A stretch of DNA of 64,000 nt from Rhodoglobus vestalii (GCF_006788895.1 NZ_VFRA01000001.1:1674001-1738000); one strand, 5' to 3'; shown: positions 53,222-62,400, counted from the stretch's first letter. The notes: a model not told the origin generated them from the sequence alone. Program-made: numbers and translations.

Positions 53222-55023
53222 GCCATCACTCCTGGTGCTTGGGCGGCGTGAAGGCGAGCAAGCACCCCGTTCTGTGCGAGAAGATCGTTGTAGCTACCGG
53301 ATTCGGCCACGCATCCGTTGTCAAAAACGAACACGATGTCGGCAGTGCGGATGGGCGCAAGCCGGTGGGCGATCACGATCGTGGTGCGAGCGGAGCCGTC
53401 TGCTCGACGCGTCTCGCGTAATCGTTCGAGAATGGCGTTCTCGCGGCGGGCGTCGATGGCGCTGGAGGCTTCGTCGAGCAAAAGGATGGGGCTATCGCGC
53501 AGGAGGGCACGGGCGATGGCAAGTCGTTGGCGTTGACCTCCGGAGAGCAGGCCACCATTGTCTCCAATGGGGGCATCCAGTCCACCTCGGGTGGGGTCGA
53601 GCAGCTCTTCGGCCCCGGCGTCGAAGAGGGCACGTGCGAGGTCGCTGTCACTGGCTTCCGGCGCCACAAGCAGTAGGTTGTGGCGGATGGTGCCGGTGAA
53701 GAGAACGGGATCTTGAGCGACGAGGGAAACGAGGGGAGAGCATCCCTCGTTGCCGAGTTCTTTCGTGGATGTGCCGCAGAGGGTGAGTTCTCCGGCGGAG
53801 GGGAGAGCGAAACCGAGCAGGGCGGAAGCGAAGGTTGACTTGCCCGATCCCGATTCGCCGACTATCGCGACGGTGGTGGCGGTGGGAATCGTGAGCGTGA
53901 GGTCGTGCAGTGCATCGCGGTCGGCGCCGGGGTAACGGAAATTGAAGCCCTCCGCCGAGACGGCGGCGGTGCTGCCCGTGCTCGGGTATGCGGCGCGCGT
54001 AGAGCCTGCGATGGCCGAGTTTCCTGTGACCCCTGAGCCGGCCACGCTCCGTGAAACTCGAAGCGAGTCCTTTGTGGCTGTGGAATTCAGTAGCGACAGG
54101 ATGCGATTGCCCGCGGATACTCCGGCGTAGCCGGCATGCCAGTGCATGGCGAGTTCGCGGAAGGGGCGGAACACTTCGAACGACAGCATCGTGACGAGGA
54201 ACAGGGTTGCCGGGTCGAGGTCTCCACTGGTCACGCGGAGTGTGCCGACAATGAGCGCGATGGCGGGCCCGGCGATGAGGAAGAAGCTTGTGAGGCCTGA
54301 TTCCACGAGCGACAGTTTCAGTTGCGCGAGAGTCACTTTCAGCAGGTTGTTGCCGGATTGCGCGAGTTCGTCGCGGCGCCGTTGAACCGCTCCGAGTGCT
54401 TTGAGGGTGGGCATCCCGCGGATCGAATCGACGACGTCGGCGTGGAGGGAGGAGTAGGCGGCCCAGTGTTGTTCTCCGCGACCGGCGAGGGCGGCATCCC
54501 ACAGCCGTGGCACGAAGGGAACAGCGAGGGCAACACCGCCGACAACGAGACCCACGATGGGGTCGATCGTGGCGAGCACGACGATCAGTGAGGCGCCGGT
54601 GACGAAAGTCACCACCAGTTGGGGCAGGTAGCGACCGAAGTAGGGCTCAAGGTTTTCGACGGCGTCGACCACGAGTGATTGGCGTTCTCCGCTGCGCGAG
54701 CTGCTGGTGGCGATTGGTCCGGCGTCGATTTCGGCGTTGAGGATGCGGGTGCGCAGTTCTTCTTTGATGCGCCCGGCGACGGCGTGCACGGTGAGTTCGC
54801 GCAGCATCGAGATCGCGGGCCGCACGAGCAGAGCGGCGGCGAACACGATCGTGGGTAACAGGAGGTTCTGCAGTCTTGTGCCCGAGACGATGCCGGCGAA
54901 AAGTTCTGCAGTCGCGACGGCTTGAGCGACGGCGACAGCGCTCAGGGCAATCCCGGCGAGTACGACAGTGCTCAGCAGTGGGGCGGCGGTGCCGGCAAGC
55001 CGGAGAAGGCGGAGGTGGATCAC
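53218..55023 (-). CDS. Fused ABC exporter (TMD-NBD), first half-transporter
   Basis: A 601-residue CydD-like half-transporter. Membrane helices span about residues 15-290, followed by a linker and a nucleotide-binding domain with Walker A GESGSGKST, signature LSGGQRQR, Walker B ILLLDEASSAID and AHRLAP. It is the first gene of the peptide operon. The GTG start at 55023 lies just after a TAGACA -10-like element, so the leader of the mRNA is very short. It is divergent from the FecCD-type permease and shares its regulatory region. Confidence 0.85.
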   Translation of the reverse strand: MIHLRLLRLAGTAAPLLSTVVLAGIALSAVAVAQAVATAELFAGIVSGTRLQNLLLPTIVFAAALLVRPAISMLRELTVHAVAGRIKEELRTRILNAEIDAGPIATSSSRSGERQSLVVDAVENLEPYFGRYLPQLVVTFVTGASLIVVLATIDPIVGLVVGGVALAVPFVPRLWDAALAGRGEQHWAAYSSLHADVVDSIRGMPTLKALGAVQRRRDELAQSGNNLLKVTLAQLKLSLVESGLTSFFLIAGPAIALIVGTLRVTSGDLDPATLFLVTMLSFEVFRPFRELAMHWHAGYAGVSAGNRILSLLNSTATKDSLRVSRSVAGSGVTGNSAIAGSTRAAYPSTGSTAAVSAEGFNFRYPGADRDALHDLTLTIPTATTVAIVGESGSGKSTFASALLGFALPSAGELTLCGTSTKELGNEGCSPLVSLVAQDPVLFTGTIRHNLLLVAPEASDSDLARALFDAGAEELLDPTRGGLDAPIGDNGGLLSGGQRQRLAIARALLRDSPILLLDEASSAIDARRENAILERLRETRRADGSARTTIVIAHRLAPIRTADIVFVFDNGCVAESGSYNDLLAQNGVLARLHAAQAPGVMA

Positions 55024-55040
55024 GAAGCCTCGTGTCTAAT

Positions 55041-55068
55041 TTGACTTATTACTGAGAATGGTTATCAA
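55041..55068. promoter_or_regulatory. Divergent promoter region with a Zur-like box
   Basis: TTGACT (55041-55046) and TATCAA (55063-55068), 16 bp apart, form a plausible promoter towards the FecCD operon. The dyad TGAGAATGGTTATCA (55053-55067) covers the spacer and -10, so a bound repressor would block it. With one more base on each side it matches the box at 3534 at nearly every position. The peptide operon starts 30 bp away on the other strand. Confidence 0.65.
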
Positions 55069-55101
55069 TTAACTATCACAAACCCCCACAGAAACGAAAC
55101 C

Positions 55102-56211
55102 GTGTCGACAACAACCCGAATCCAGCGCAGTGCTCCCAAGGCACCGCCCACGCCCGCGATTCCGCGGGAAAACGTGGGGTCACACCGCGTGTCTCAACGG
55201 CGCGGAATTCTCTGGATTCTCGGCCTCAGCATCGCCATTACCGCCTCGGCGATTGTCACCGTTGGCATCGGTCCGGTCGCGATTGCCCCCGATGTCGTAA
55301 CGCGCGTGATCGCATTCCACCTCTTCTCAATCGGCGAACAAATACCCGGCTCAGATGACAACATCGTGTGGCTCATTCGCGTACCCCGAGTCGTGCTGGG
55401 CATTCTTGTGGGGGCCGCCCTGGCTATGACAGGGGTCGCGGTGCAGTCGCTTGTGCGAAACCCTCTTGCCGACCCATACCTACTAGGTATTTCGTCAGGG
55501 GCATCCACCGGAGCTGCTGCCAGCATCCTGTTCGGATTCGGTGCTGGAGCTGGCGCGCTTGCCCTCACGGGCAGTGCCTTTCTCGGTGCGGCAGGGGCAA
55601 TCGTGCTCGTCTTCTCGATCGCGCGGTTGGGCGGAAGGCTCATACCTACCCGACTCGTCTTCGCAGGAATTGCCGTCAGCTTTGCGCTCGCAGCGCTCAC
55701 CAACTTCCTCGTGTTCGCCAGTGACTCTCGAGACGGCACTCGGGCGGTGCTGTTTTGGATGCTCGGATCCCTCGGTCAAGCCCGCTGGCAATCGCTACCC
55801 ATTGCCCTCGCCGGAGTAGCGATTGCCGTCTTCTTTTTGATGTGGTGGTCGCGACGCCTCGACGCCATCGCCATCGGCGATGACACCGCGCGAGCTCTTG
55901 GCACCGACCCCACGAGATTTCGGGCCCTCGCAGCGCTTGTCGTGAGTGTCGTAATTGCGGCAGCGGTGTCCGTCTCGGGTGCGATCGGCTTCGTCGGGCT
56001 AGTGGTTCCGCACTTGGCACGACGGCTGGTGGGTTCAACCCATCGGGTGTCGCTCCCGGTCGCTGGGCTGCTCGGCGGGTTTCTGCTCATTTGGGCCGAC
56101 GCGCTTGCCCGGACTGCATTCGCGCCCAGAGAACTCCCGCTCGGGGTGCTCACTGCCCTCATCGGAACACCGCTTCTGATCTTGCTCGTTCGACGGCTCA
56201 GCTCTCGCTGA
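55102..56211 (+). CDS. FecCD-family permease of a metallophore/heme/B12-type importer
   Basis: A 369-residue permease with about 10 membrane segments after a hydrophilic N-terminal stretch of 30 residues. The family motifs LIRVPRVVLGILVGAALAMTGVAVQSLVRNPLADPYLLGISSGAS and GFVGLVVPHLARRLVGSTHR are complete. It would act as a homodimer with the ATPase at 57285. The GTG start has no clear ribosome binding site. Siderophores, other metal chelates, heme and cobalamin are possible ligands. Confidence 0.93.
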   Translation: MSTTTRIQRSAPKAPPTPAIPRENVGSHRVSQRRGILWILGLSIAITASAIVTVGIGPVAIAPDVVTRVIAFHLFSIGEQIPGSDDNIVWLIRVPRVVLGILVGAALAMTGVAVQSLVRNPLADPYLLGISSGASTGAAASILFGFGAGAGALALTGSAFLGAAGAIVLVFSIARLGGRLIPTRLVFAGIAVSFALAALTNFLVFASDSRDGTRAVLFWMLGSLGQARWQSLPIALAGVAIAVFFLMWWSRRLDAIAIGDDTARALGTDPTRFRALAALVVSVVIAAAVSVSGAIGFVGLVVPHLARRLVGSTHRVSLPVAGLLGGFLLIWADALARTAFAPRELPLGVLTALIGTPLLILLVRRLSSR

Positions 56212-56274
56212 TCGCCGACTTCACCTCGGCCATCCGGCCGAATTGTTCATCCATCAACAAGAAAGAAACCTCCT

Positions 56275-57288
56275 ATGACAATGATCACCACTAGGCGTAC
56301 GGCTGCTCGGCTGCCGCTCATCTCGGCTGCCGTCGTGGCAATAGTCCTCGGCGCTTCGGGATGCGCGACCCAGGGCGACGCCGCGACCGCTGACCCCGCA
56401 ACCGGTGCTAACTACCCACTCACCATCACGAACTGCGGCAGCGACCTGACGATCGAGAGCGAACCGGCGAGCATCCTCACAATTGGAACGTCGGCGCTGT
56501 CTCTGCTTGATGCTGCCGGGGCTGCTGATCGCATCGTGGCGCGTTCGGGCGAGTTCGGGGCTGAACTTCCCGCCGGATTGTCGGTAGACCTCGCCGAAGT
56601 GCCGATTCTGGACCCCTCCGATCCCACCACCGAGAAGATCGTCGGCGCCCAAGCCGATGTCGTCGTCGGCTACGGCCTCTTCAACTCCACCGATGAAGAC
56701 CTCGCGGCCACGGGCGTGACGAACATTGTCGTTGATGGGGAATGCAGCCACGACGCTGCTCTCACCGGATCAACAGATTTTGACGCCATCTTTGCCGACA
56801 TTGAGCGTCTCGCGAGCATCTTTGGAACCCAGGATGCGGCGGCAGAGAACGTGGCTGAGTTGCGTGCAGAACTCGACGAGCTTGACGCGGATGCGACTGC
56901 GGGAAAACCGCAGTCGGCTGCCGTCGTCTACTACTTCTCACCAGCATCAACGTTGTCTGCTCGCGGTGGTCAGGGTATCGCTAATGATATTTTGGCTCGC
57001 GCTGGGCTGACCAACGTCTACGAAGCTGAACCTTCGGTGTACCTCGAAACCAATGTTGAGACTCTGCTCGACGCCGACCCCGCTGTCATCGTTCTTGCCT
57101 ACGGTCTCTACGGTGAAGACTTCGAGACCGCGAAGGCACTGTTGCTTTCTGAGCCGGGAACCAGCGATCTCACGGCGGTGCGCAACAACTCGGTGATTGG
57201 TGTGCTCGCTTCCGACCTCGCTCCTGACCCCGACGCTATTCGTGGGCTGCGTTCGGTGATCGACAGCACTGCCACCCTCTCCGAATGA
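56275..57288 (+). CDS. Periplasmic-type binding lipoprotein of the FecCD importer
   Basis: A 337-residue cluster A-II (FecB/BtuF-like) binding protein with a signal segment and lipobox GASGC at about residue 30. Two lobes are linked by a helix; the second lobe contains VVYYFSPASTLSARGGQGIANDILARAGLTNVY. Ligand-contacting Arg or Tyr residues of known siderophore types are not obvious, so the ligand may be unusual. It is directly coupled to the ATPase gene (4-nt overlap). Confidence 0.9.
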   Translation: MTMITTRRTAARLPLISAAVVAIVLGASGCATQGDAATADPATGANYPLTITNCGSDLTIESEPASILTIGTSALSLLDAAGAADRIVARSGEFGAELPAGLSVDLAEVPILDPSDPTTEKIVGAQADVVVGYGLFNSTDEDLAATGVTNIVVDGECSHDAALTGSTDFDAIFADIERLASIFGTQDAAAENVAELRAELDELDADATAGKPQSAAVVYYFSPASTLSARGGQGIANDILARAGLTNVYEAEPSVYLETNVETLLDADPAVIVLAYGLYGEDFETAKALLLSEPGTSDLTAVRNNSVIGVLASDLAPDPDAIRGLRSVIDSTATLSE

Positions 57289-58040
57289 TCACTGTCGGCG
57301 ACCTGTCCGTGAACTACGGGCGGGTCGCCGCCGTGGCAGGGGTCTCTCTGACTGCCCTCGACGGCGGAACACTCGGGCTGGTCGGGCCGAATGGTTCGGG
57401 CAAGTCCACTGTCTTGCGTGCCATCCTGGGAGCGCTCGCTGCGTCAGCGGGGCGAATCATGATCGACGGCGAGGAGGCACGCGAACTCAGCGCGCGCGAC
57501 CGCTCGCGCAGACTCGCGATTGTTTCTCAAGAAGAACCCTCGGGGTTGCCGCTCACCGCCTGGGATTCTGTGCTCCTTGGCCGGTCTGTTCATCTCTCCG
57601 GGTGGCAGAGCTATCGCGCAGAGGATGAGCGTGCTGCCGAACAAGCTATGCGGGAGACCGGTATCCTGCATTTGCGAGATCGTTCAACTGACGAGCTCTC
57701 GGGCGGTGAACGCCAGCGGGTTCTCATCGCTCGGGCACTCGCGCAAGCAGCGACCCATCTGCTGCTCGATGAACCCACGAACCACCTCGACGTGCGCTAT
57801 CAGCATGAGCTGCTCACAGTGGTCGCGGGGCTGCCGCTGTGCACGATCGTTGTGTTGCACGATCTCAACCTGGCGGCGCGCTACTGCGACCAAGTGGTGC
57901 TGCTGGACCGCGGTCGCATCGTTGCCGCTGGGGTGCCGGGCGCCGTTCTTGTGCCCGAGAACCTGGAACCGGTATACGGCATTGATGTGACGTGCACCGA
58001 ACTCAACGGTGTGCCGCAGTTGCTCTTCACCCCGAGGTAG
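57285..58040 (+). CDS. ATP-binding protein of the FecCD importer
   Basis: A 251-residue ABC ATPase of the FecE/FepC type. Walker A GPNGSGKST, Q-loop IVSQEEP, signature LSGGERQR, Walker B LLLDEPTNHLD and switch His VVLHDLNLAARYCD are present. It powers uptake through the permease at 55102. It is the last gene of the operon; remnants of other genes follow. Confidence 0.93.
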   Translation: MITVGDLSVNYGRVAAVAGVSLTALDGGTLGLVGPNGSGKSTVLRAILGALAASAGRIMIDGEEARELSARDRSRRLAIVSQEEPSGLPLTAWDSVLLGRSVHLSGWQSYRAEDERAAEQAMRETGILHLRDRSTDELSGGERQRVLIARALAQAATHLLLDEPTNHLDVRYQHELLTVVAGLPLCTIVVLHDLNLAARYCDQVVLLDRGRIVAAGVPGAVLVPENLEPVYGIDVTCTELNGVPQLLFTPR

Positions 58041-58058
58041 CTGCGGCGGCAGTATTTA

Positions 58059-58380
58059 CTATTCGCGCTCGTCTGCCCCGCGGGCGAGTCGCTGCGATAC
58101 CCACACCGGAATGAACGAGGCCAGAATCACGACGGTCGCAACCACATTGACGAGGGATGCTTCGTTGGGCCGGGCCATCTGGTTCATGATCCACAGCGGG
58201 AGGGTGTCGACACCGGGTGGGGCGGTGAAGATCGTGACGACCACCTCGTCGAAGCTGAGCGCGAAAGCGAGAATTGCGCCGGCAACGAAGGCGCTGCGAA
58301 ACTGCGGGAACGTGATGCGCCGGAACGTTTGCCACGGGGTTGCCCCGAGATCGCGGGAGGCTCCTTCCCAGCTTTCGAAA
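58059..58380 (-). pseudogene. C-terminal fragment of a PotC-like ABC permease
   Basis: About 107 codons encode the end of a spermidine/putrescine-type permease, including the EAA loop (ASRDLGATPWQTFRRITFPQFRSAFVAGAILAFALSFDEVVVTIF) and a last membrane helix before the stop. The start and the first half are missing. The frame runs into unrelated sequence near 58381. Confidence 0.85.
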
Positions 58381-58402
58381 AGGCGCGTGCAGTGCGGTTT
58401 GT

Positions 58403-59053
58403 CTACGCCGTGTCATCCAGAAGCAGTTCAAGTGCCCACGTGACGTCGACCCACCGGGTCTTTTCGTCAGGGATTGTGGTGGGCGTAGCTACTGTCATTC
58501 CATCTGCTTCGTAGATGTTGATGAAACCTTCGTCCCAGAAGTCGTGCTCTCGGGTGATGACGTATCCCCGCTCGCCATTCGAGGCGCGCATTGAGGTCAG
58601 ATCAGGGAAACCATTGACGTTAGGGACTCCGTAGCTTTGTCCGCGAGCATTAATGCCCCATTCGGTTGCCGTCGAGGTCGCATACTGAGCAGTGGCTGTC
58701 CATTTCGTGCCCGGTGCTGCGGCGATCGTGATCAAGGTCGTTCCGTCGCCCGGCACCATGACGTTGTCGGTGCGTGATGTGTGACCCGTTGAGCAGATCA
58801 CCCCGCTCATTGACCCTCCAGGATAATCTGCCGTCGGGATAGTGCGCATGGCAACCTGACCGGTGTCACTAATGTAGGTCAGGTCGACGATGACACCCGT
58901 GGCGTTGGCGGGGATAGCGCCGAGATCGACGCTCGCAGTGCCTGTATTCGTCACGGTGACGCGGTTTCCCAACGGGGCAACCGCGGTTGTCCCGGGAAGG
59001 TTGTTGATGACAATAGCCGCGCCGGTTGTTGCCGCAGCGAGTGTGATCCGCCC
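58403..59053 (-). pseudogene. Remnant of an exported protein of unknown family
   Basis: A reading frame of about 215 codons gives a Thr/Gly/Ala-rich, beta-type protein (VTVTNTGTASVDLGAIPANATGV, INIYEADGMTVATP). Its beginning (LAAATTGAAIVINNLPG) looks like the outer half of a signal or membrane segment, but the true N-terminus is missing and the frame joins the end of the sigma-factor fragment out of phase. A shorter protein from an internal start (58972) is possible. Confidence 0.5.
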
Positions 59054-59064
59054 ACCCCAATGGC

Positions 59065-59499
59065 AACTGCGCGGTGCAGACGCATCCGCGCGGTAGATGG
59101 TTTAAGGCCGACTGCCTCGGCAGCTTCAGCCAACGGCAGGTCCTCGGACGCGGTCAAGATAAACAACGCCCCGTCGGCAGGGGAGAGACGCTGGAGCGCA
59201 TTGGTGAGGTGGTCCTTTGTTTCTAGGGCTGCGGCATCCGGCGCGGAGACTGCTTGGGTTCTGGGCAGCGTGCGCATCACCCGCTCGTTGCGTGACGTTG
59301 CTCGGCGAGCATTGCGTGACAGGTTGACAGTGGTGACCAGCAACCACGGAAGAATCGAACCGTTAACAAGTCGTACGGCGCGACGCTTGCGCCAAAGCTC
59401 AAAAAATGCGGCTGCAACGACCTCCTCTGCATCATGTCTATTCGCCAGCAACCCCAGCGCCCGGTGAAAGACGCGAGCGCGGTTTGTCCCAAATTTCAT
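59065..59499 (-). pseudogene. ECF-type sigma factor, truncated
   Basis: The frame reads region 2 (VFHRALGLLANRHDAEEVVAAAFFELWRKRRAVRLVNGSILPWLLVTTVNLSRNA) and region 4 (LSPADGALFILTASEDLPLAEAAEAVGLKPSTARMRLHRA). The first part of region 2 is lost or very short, and the sequence after RMRLHRA belongs to a different gene in another frame. The recognition helix end is thus disturbed, so a working sigma factor is unlikely. Confidence 0.7.
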
Positions 59500-59599
59500 G
59501 ACATTTCTCGAAGGTGTGTTGTGAGGGGAGCGGGATGAACGCAAGGCGCGCGTCTCGCGCAGTTTCCATTAGCCTGCACTGCAAGGTAGCGTGTACTGC

Positions 59600-59932
59600 A
59601 TGACAGCGGATGTGGGTACTCAGCTTCGTAAAGGCGTGGTCGAATACTGCGTGCTTGGGCTGCTCTCCCGCGAACCGATGTATGGCTGGCAACTTTCTGA
59701 ACGACTCGTCGCTGCCGGAATGATCGCGAGCATCGGCACGCTCTACCCGATGCTCGCCCGCCTGCGCAGCCAAGGTCTCGTGACCACATATGACGAGGCG
59801 TCTGCGTCCGGACCGGTCCGCAAGTACTACCGGATGACGGCTCAGGGCGCGTCTCAACTCGAGTCGTTCCGACTCCAGTGGGAACCATTCGCCGCAACCG
59901 TACTTCAGCTCGTTGGAAAGGACAGCTCATGA
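59600..59932 (+). CDS. PadR-family regulator
   Basis: A 110-residue PadR-type winged helix. It carries LRKGVVEYCVLGLLSREPMYGWQLSERL, GTLYPMLARLRSQGLVTTYDE and GPVRKYYRMTAQG. It lacks the long C-terminal coiled domain, like the short PadR-s2 group. The next gene overlaps by 4 nt and encodes a membrane protein with a HAAS-like start, a frequent partner. It probably represses its own operon. Confidence 0.92.
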   Translation: MTADVGTQLRKGVVEYCVLGLLSREPMYGWQLSERLVAAGMIASIGTLYPMLARLRSQGLVTTYDEASASGPVRKYYRMTAQGASQLESFRLQWEPFAATVLQLVGKDSS

Positions 59933-60531
59933 CAAAAGACACCCCGCAGGCAACCCACGATTACCTCTCGCAGCTCGAGGCGGCACTTTCTGGTGTTGAA
60001 CCAGATGTGCGCGGGGAAATCGTTGCCGGAATTCGCGAGGAGCTCGACGGACTCGATGCTGAAGCCGCCGCTTCGCGCATCGAAGGGCTCGGTGATCCCG
60101 CCTTCATCGCGGCCGAAGCCAAAGCCGCCACACCAGATGCTGAGCGGGCCACTCCGACCGGACCACCACCCGGTCGAACGCTCTCGATCATCGCCGTGCT
60201 CCTGCTCATCGTTGGCTCATTTATCGTCCCGGTAGTTGGACCGTTTGTCGGGTTGGTGTGGATCTCGCTTTCGGCGGCATGGACACGTCGCGAGAAACTT
60301 ACGGCGTGGCTGACCCCTCTCGCAGCGGCGATCGTTGTTGCGGTGGCGGTCACGATATTTACAGCGGTTCAGTCACAGGCAGCGGCTGATCCCCTGAACC
60401 CACTGGTGCCCTTTGCGGGTCTTGCGGGTCTTGCGGGTTGGCACCTCGCCATCCTGCTTCCCTTTCTGGTGCTCCCCGTCGTTGGAATCGCACTGCTGGT
60501 GCGAGCGAACAACCGGAATTGGCGAGTGTAA
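59929..60531 (+). CDS. Membrane protein with HAAS-type N-terminal domain
   Basis: A 200-residue protein. Residues 1-65 form a helical domain (YLSQLEAALSGVEPDVRGEIVAGIREELDGL) of the HAAS/DUF1700 type that often accompanies PadR regulators. Three to four membrane helices follow. Function is unknown; a signalling or envelope role is usual for such pairs. The ATGA overlap with the PadR gene shows coupling. Confidence 0.8.
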   Translation: MTKDTPQATHDYLSQLEAALSGVEPDVRGEIVAGIREELDGLDAEAAASRIEGLGDPAFIAAEAKAATPDAERATPTGPPPGRTLSIIAVLLLIVGSFIVPVVGPFVGLVWISLSAAWTRREKLTAWLTPLAAAIVVAVAVTIFTAVQSQAAADPLNPLVPFAGLAGLAGWHLAILLPFLVLPVVGIALLVRANNRNWRV

Positions 60532-60610
60532 GCAGCCGAAAAAACTGTGATCACCGGTACCGAAGCCATCGCCCTGCGGGCGGCTGAGCAGTGCTATTGA
60601 CCGTCACGCT

Positions 60611-61996
60611 TCAGCTCTGGTCAGATGAGCCGTCTGTCGGCCCGGCTTGTTGCCGCCGGGCGAACGAGCCGGTGTTGGATTTGTGGGTAGTTTTTCGGCG
60701 TGGGGCGCGATTCGCATCAGCGCGTAGCGAATTGGTTTCGCCGGCGGAGGTCGGGGGGCGCGGTTGTGAAATGTCTCGAAGCATCGCGATTCGGTCTTCG
60801 AGAACGTCAGCCATCATGTGTTGCTCTGCGGCAGGAATCTGGTGCTTGCTCGCGACCTCGCGCCACGATTCGGCAGCCGTCACAACGCGGGCGATGCGCT
60901 CCTGACTCTCTTCTGTCGTGATGCCGGATGCAGCGGCGAGTTCAACCAGGCCAGCCCTCTCATCGCCGGTCGCGGTTGCACCCGCGAGGGAAGTGGCGCG
61001 ACCCTCCCCGACCGTCGGGTTCGGGTTCACGTCGAAGAGGGGGCTGAGCATCCACCCTCCGACGCTATCGATTAGCCCGTGGTTTCGTAGGTGATCGTCG
61101 GTGTTGTGCAGGGCGACGTTCAGTACCGCTCGGTCGAATAGCTCCCGACGGTCGTCGCCGAGTGCTGCTGAGTGGTCAGCGAGCTTGTCTGCCAGATCGA
61201 TGTAGTCACCTGACGCGCCATCGTGCGCTTCCATCATCGTCATGGCGCTCATGTAGCCGACGCGAGATGTGCCGACGCGATCAAAGCGCTCCACAAGAAG
61301 CACATGCCGGTCGCCTACCTTCACGAGTTGGCGGTGGGGAACAGTGATTCCGGCAAGTTCGGCGAGGTCGAGGGAGAGAGCTTCCCACGCCATCACATCC
61401 CACTCATCGTGGGCGTGCGGAAATTTGGCGATGGCGAGCGCTCCGTTAGCTAAACGAACGGACGCTTTCGGCCGTGCACCACCGAGTGACGCGGTTCCCG
61501 CAGCGAGAAGTATCTTGTATGCATCGATGCCGTCGCTGCCCATAGACACAGCGTCGCTGGCCCGGAGTAGCGCGGGTAGTGCGACGAGTCTCGGCACATC
61601 GGTTCGGGGAGAAAGCATCTCGGCGCTTCCGGCCATCGAAAATTGCAGTGCACCCTGCCGAGTGTCATCGTTCACGCCAAGGAGGAAGTCCACGGCATCG
61701 AACGTGCGAGCTGTCCTGCTTTCTTCCACAGCAAGTTGGCGTTCTCTTCGCGTCAGAAGGTTCCGGCCCCATCTGTCGGGTGCACTATCTCCAAATACTC
61801 CGGGCATGGTCGCTACGTACTGATTTCCCGTGAGGAGGGGCAGCGCGGGGTCCATTTGCCGGTTCCTCGGGTTTGCGAGGTAGCTGGACTCGTAGGTGAA
61901 TGTTGTCGTGACATTCTGTCGCTCGCGAGTGAAATGCGCGGTGCCAGCGAGAACCGGCCGACCGTCACGGTTCACATGCACTGTGACGTCAGTCAT
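60611..61996 (-). CDS. hipA: HipA-family serine/threonine kinase toxin
   Basis: A 461-residue HipA. The N-terminal domain (VNRDGRPVLAGTAHFT, MPGVFGDSAPDRWGRNLL) is followed by the kinase part with LGGARPKASVRL (phosphate loop-like), IAKFPH (ATP-binding Lys), VALHNTDDHLRNHGLI (catalytic Asp and Asn) and LSPLFDVNPNP (DFD-like metal motif). Known HipA kinases modify tRNA synthetases and slow growth. A C-terminal tail of about 45 basic residues is extra. It overlaps hipB by 4 nt. Confidence 0.92.
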   Translation of the reverse strand: MTDVTVHVNRDGRPVLAGTAHFTRERQNVTTTFTYESSYLANPRNRQMDPALPLLTGNQYVATMPGVFGDSAPDRWGRNLLTRRERQLAVEESRTARTFDAVDFLLGVNDDTRQGALQFSMAGSAEMLSPRTDVPRLVALPALLRASDAVSMGSDGIDAYKILLAAGTASLGGARPKASVRLANGALAIAKFPHAHDEWDVMAWEALSLDLAELAGITVPHRQLVKVGDRHVLLVERFDRVGTSRVGYMSAMTMMEAHDGASGDYIDLADKLADHSAALGDDRRELFDRAVLNVALHNTDDHLRNHGLIDSVGGWMLSPLFDVNPNPTVGEGRATSLAGATATGDERAGLVELAAASGITTEESQERIARVVTAAESWREVASKHQIPAAEQHMMADVLEDRIAMLRDISQPRPPTSAGETNSLRADANRAPRRKTTHKSNTGSFARRQQAGPTDGSSDQS

Positions 61997-62277
61997 CGGG
62001 CGCGCTTTCGATTCAGGAGATTGGCGCGCGCGCGGCCAAGATCCGTGCGCAATGGGTCTGTTGCAGCAGCGATGCTGTCGAGGATGCCCAGAGCCCGCGC
62101 GACCTGTAGCGCGCTTTCGAGACGTACATTTCCTTGGCCCCGTTCCAGCTTGCGCAGTGTTGTCAAGGAAATATCGGCGCGCTCGCAGACCTGCTGGGCG
62201 GTGAGCCCTTGCACCATGCGCCACGAGCGAAGGTGCTCGCCGAAAGTCGCCTGCTGCTTCTGGATGTCGTACGGCAT
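61993..62277 (-). CDS. hipB: HipB-like antitoxin, XRE family
   Basis: A 94-residue helix-turn-helix protein: FGEHLRSWRMVQGLTAQQVCERADISLTTLRKLERGQGNVRLESALQVARALG. It has the usual antitoxin size and precedes hipA with an ATGA overlap. It would bind the operator at 62309-62327, repress the operon and neutralise HipA. Confidence 0.92.
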   Translation of the reverse strand: MPYDIQKQQATFGEHLRSWRMVQGLTAQQVCERADISLTTLRKLERGQGNVRLESALQVARALGILDSIAAATDPLRTDLGRARANLLNRKRAR

Positions 62278-62308
62278 AGTTCTCCCACCGCTAATGCCAT
62301 GACGATAG

Positions 62309-62327
62309 CACCTATAGGCTATAAGTG
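62309..62327. promoter_or_regulatory. Candidate HipB operator
   Basis: CACCTATAG-G-CTATAAGTG is a 9-1-9 inverted repeat with one mismatch, 32 bp upstream of hipB. Position and symmetry fit autoregulation by the XRE antitoxin. Confidence 0.6.
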
Positions 62328-62400
62328 TTAGATCCACGGCAGTACCATCGGAAAAGAGCGGCCCTAGTTTCCGTGCGATGAAGTCGGTGGACCGGGGGCT

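Noticed and set aside
53218..55023. CydDC cytochrome bd assembly transporter
   Set aside because: Similarity is to fused exporters in general; no cydAB genes lie nearby and the operon continues into a peptide and YcaO genes.
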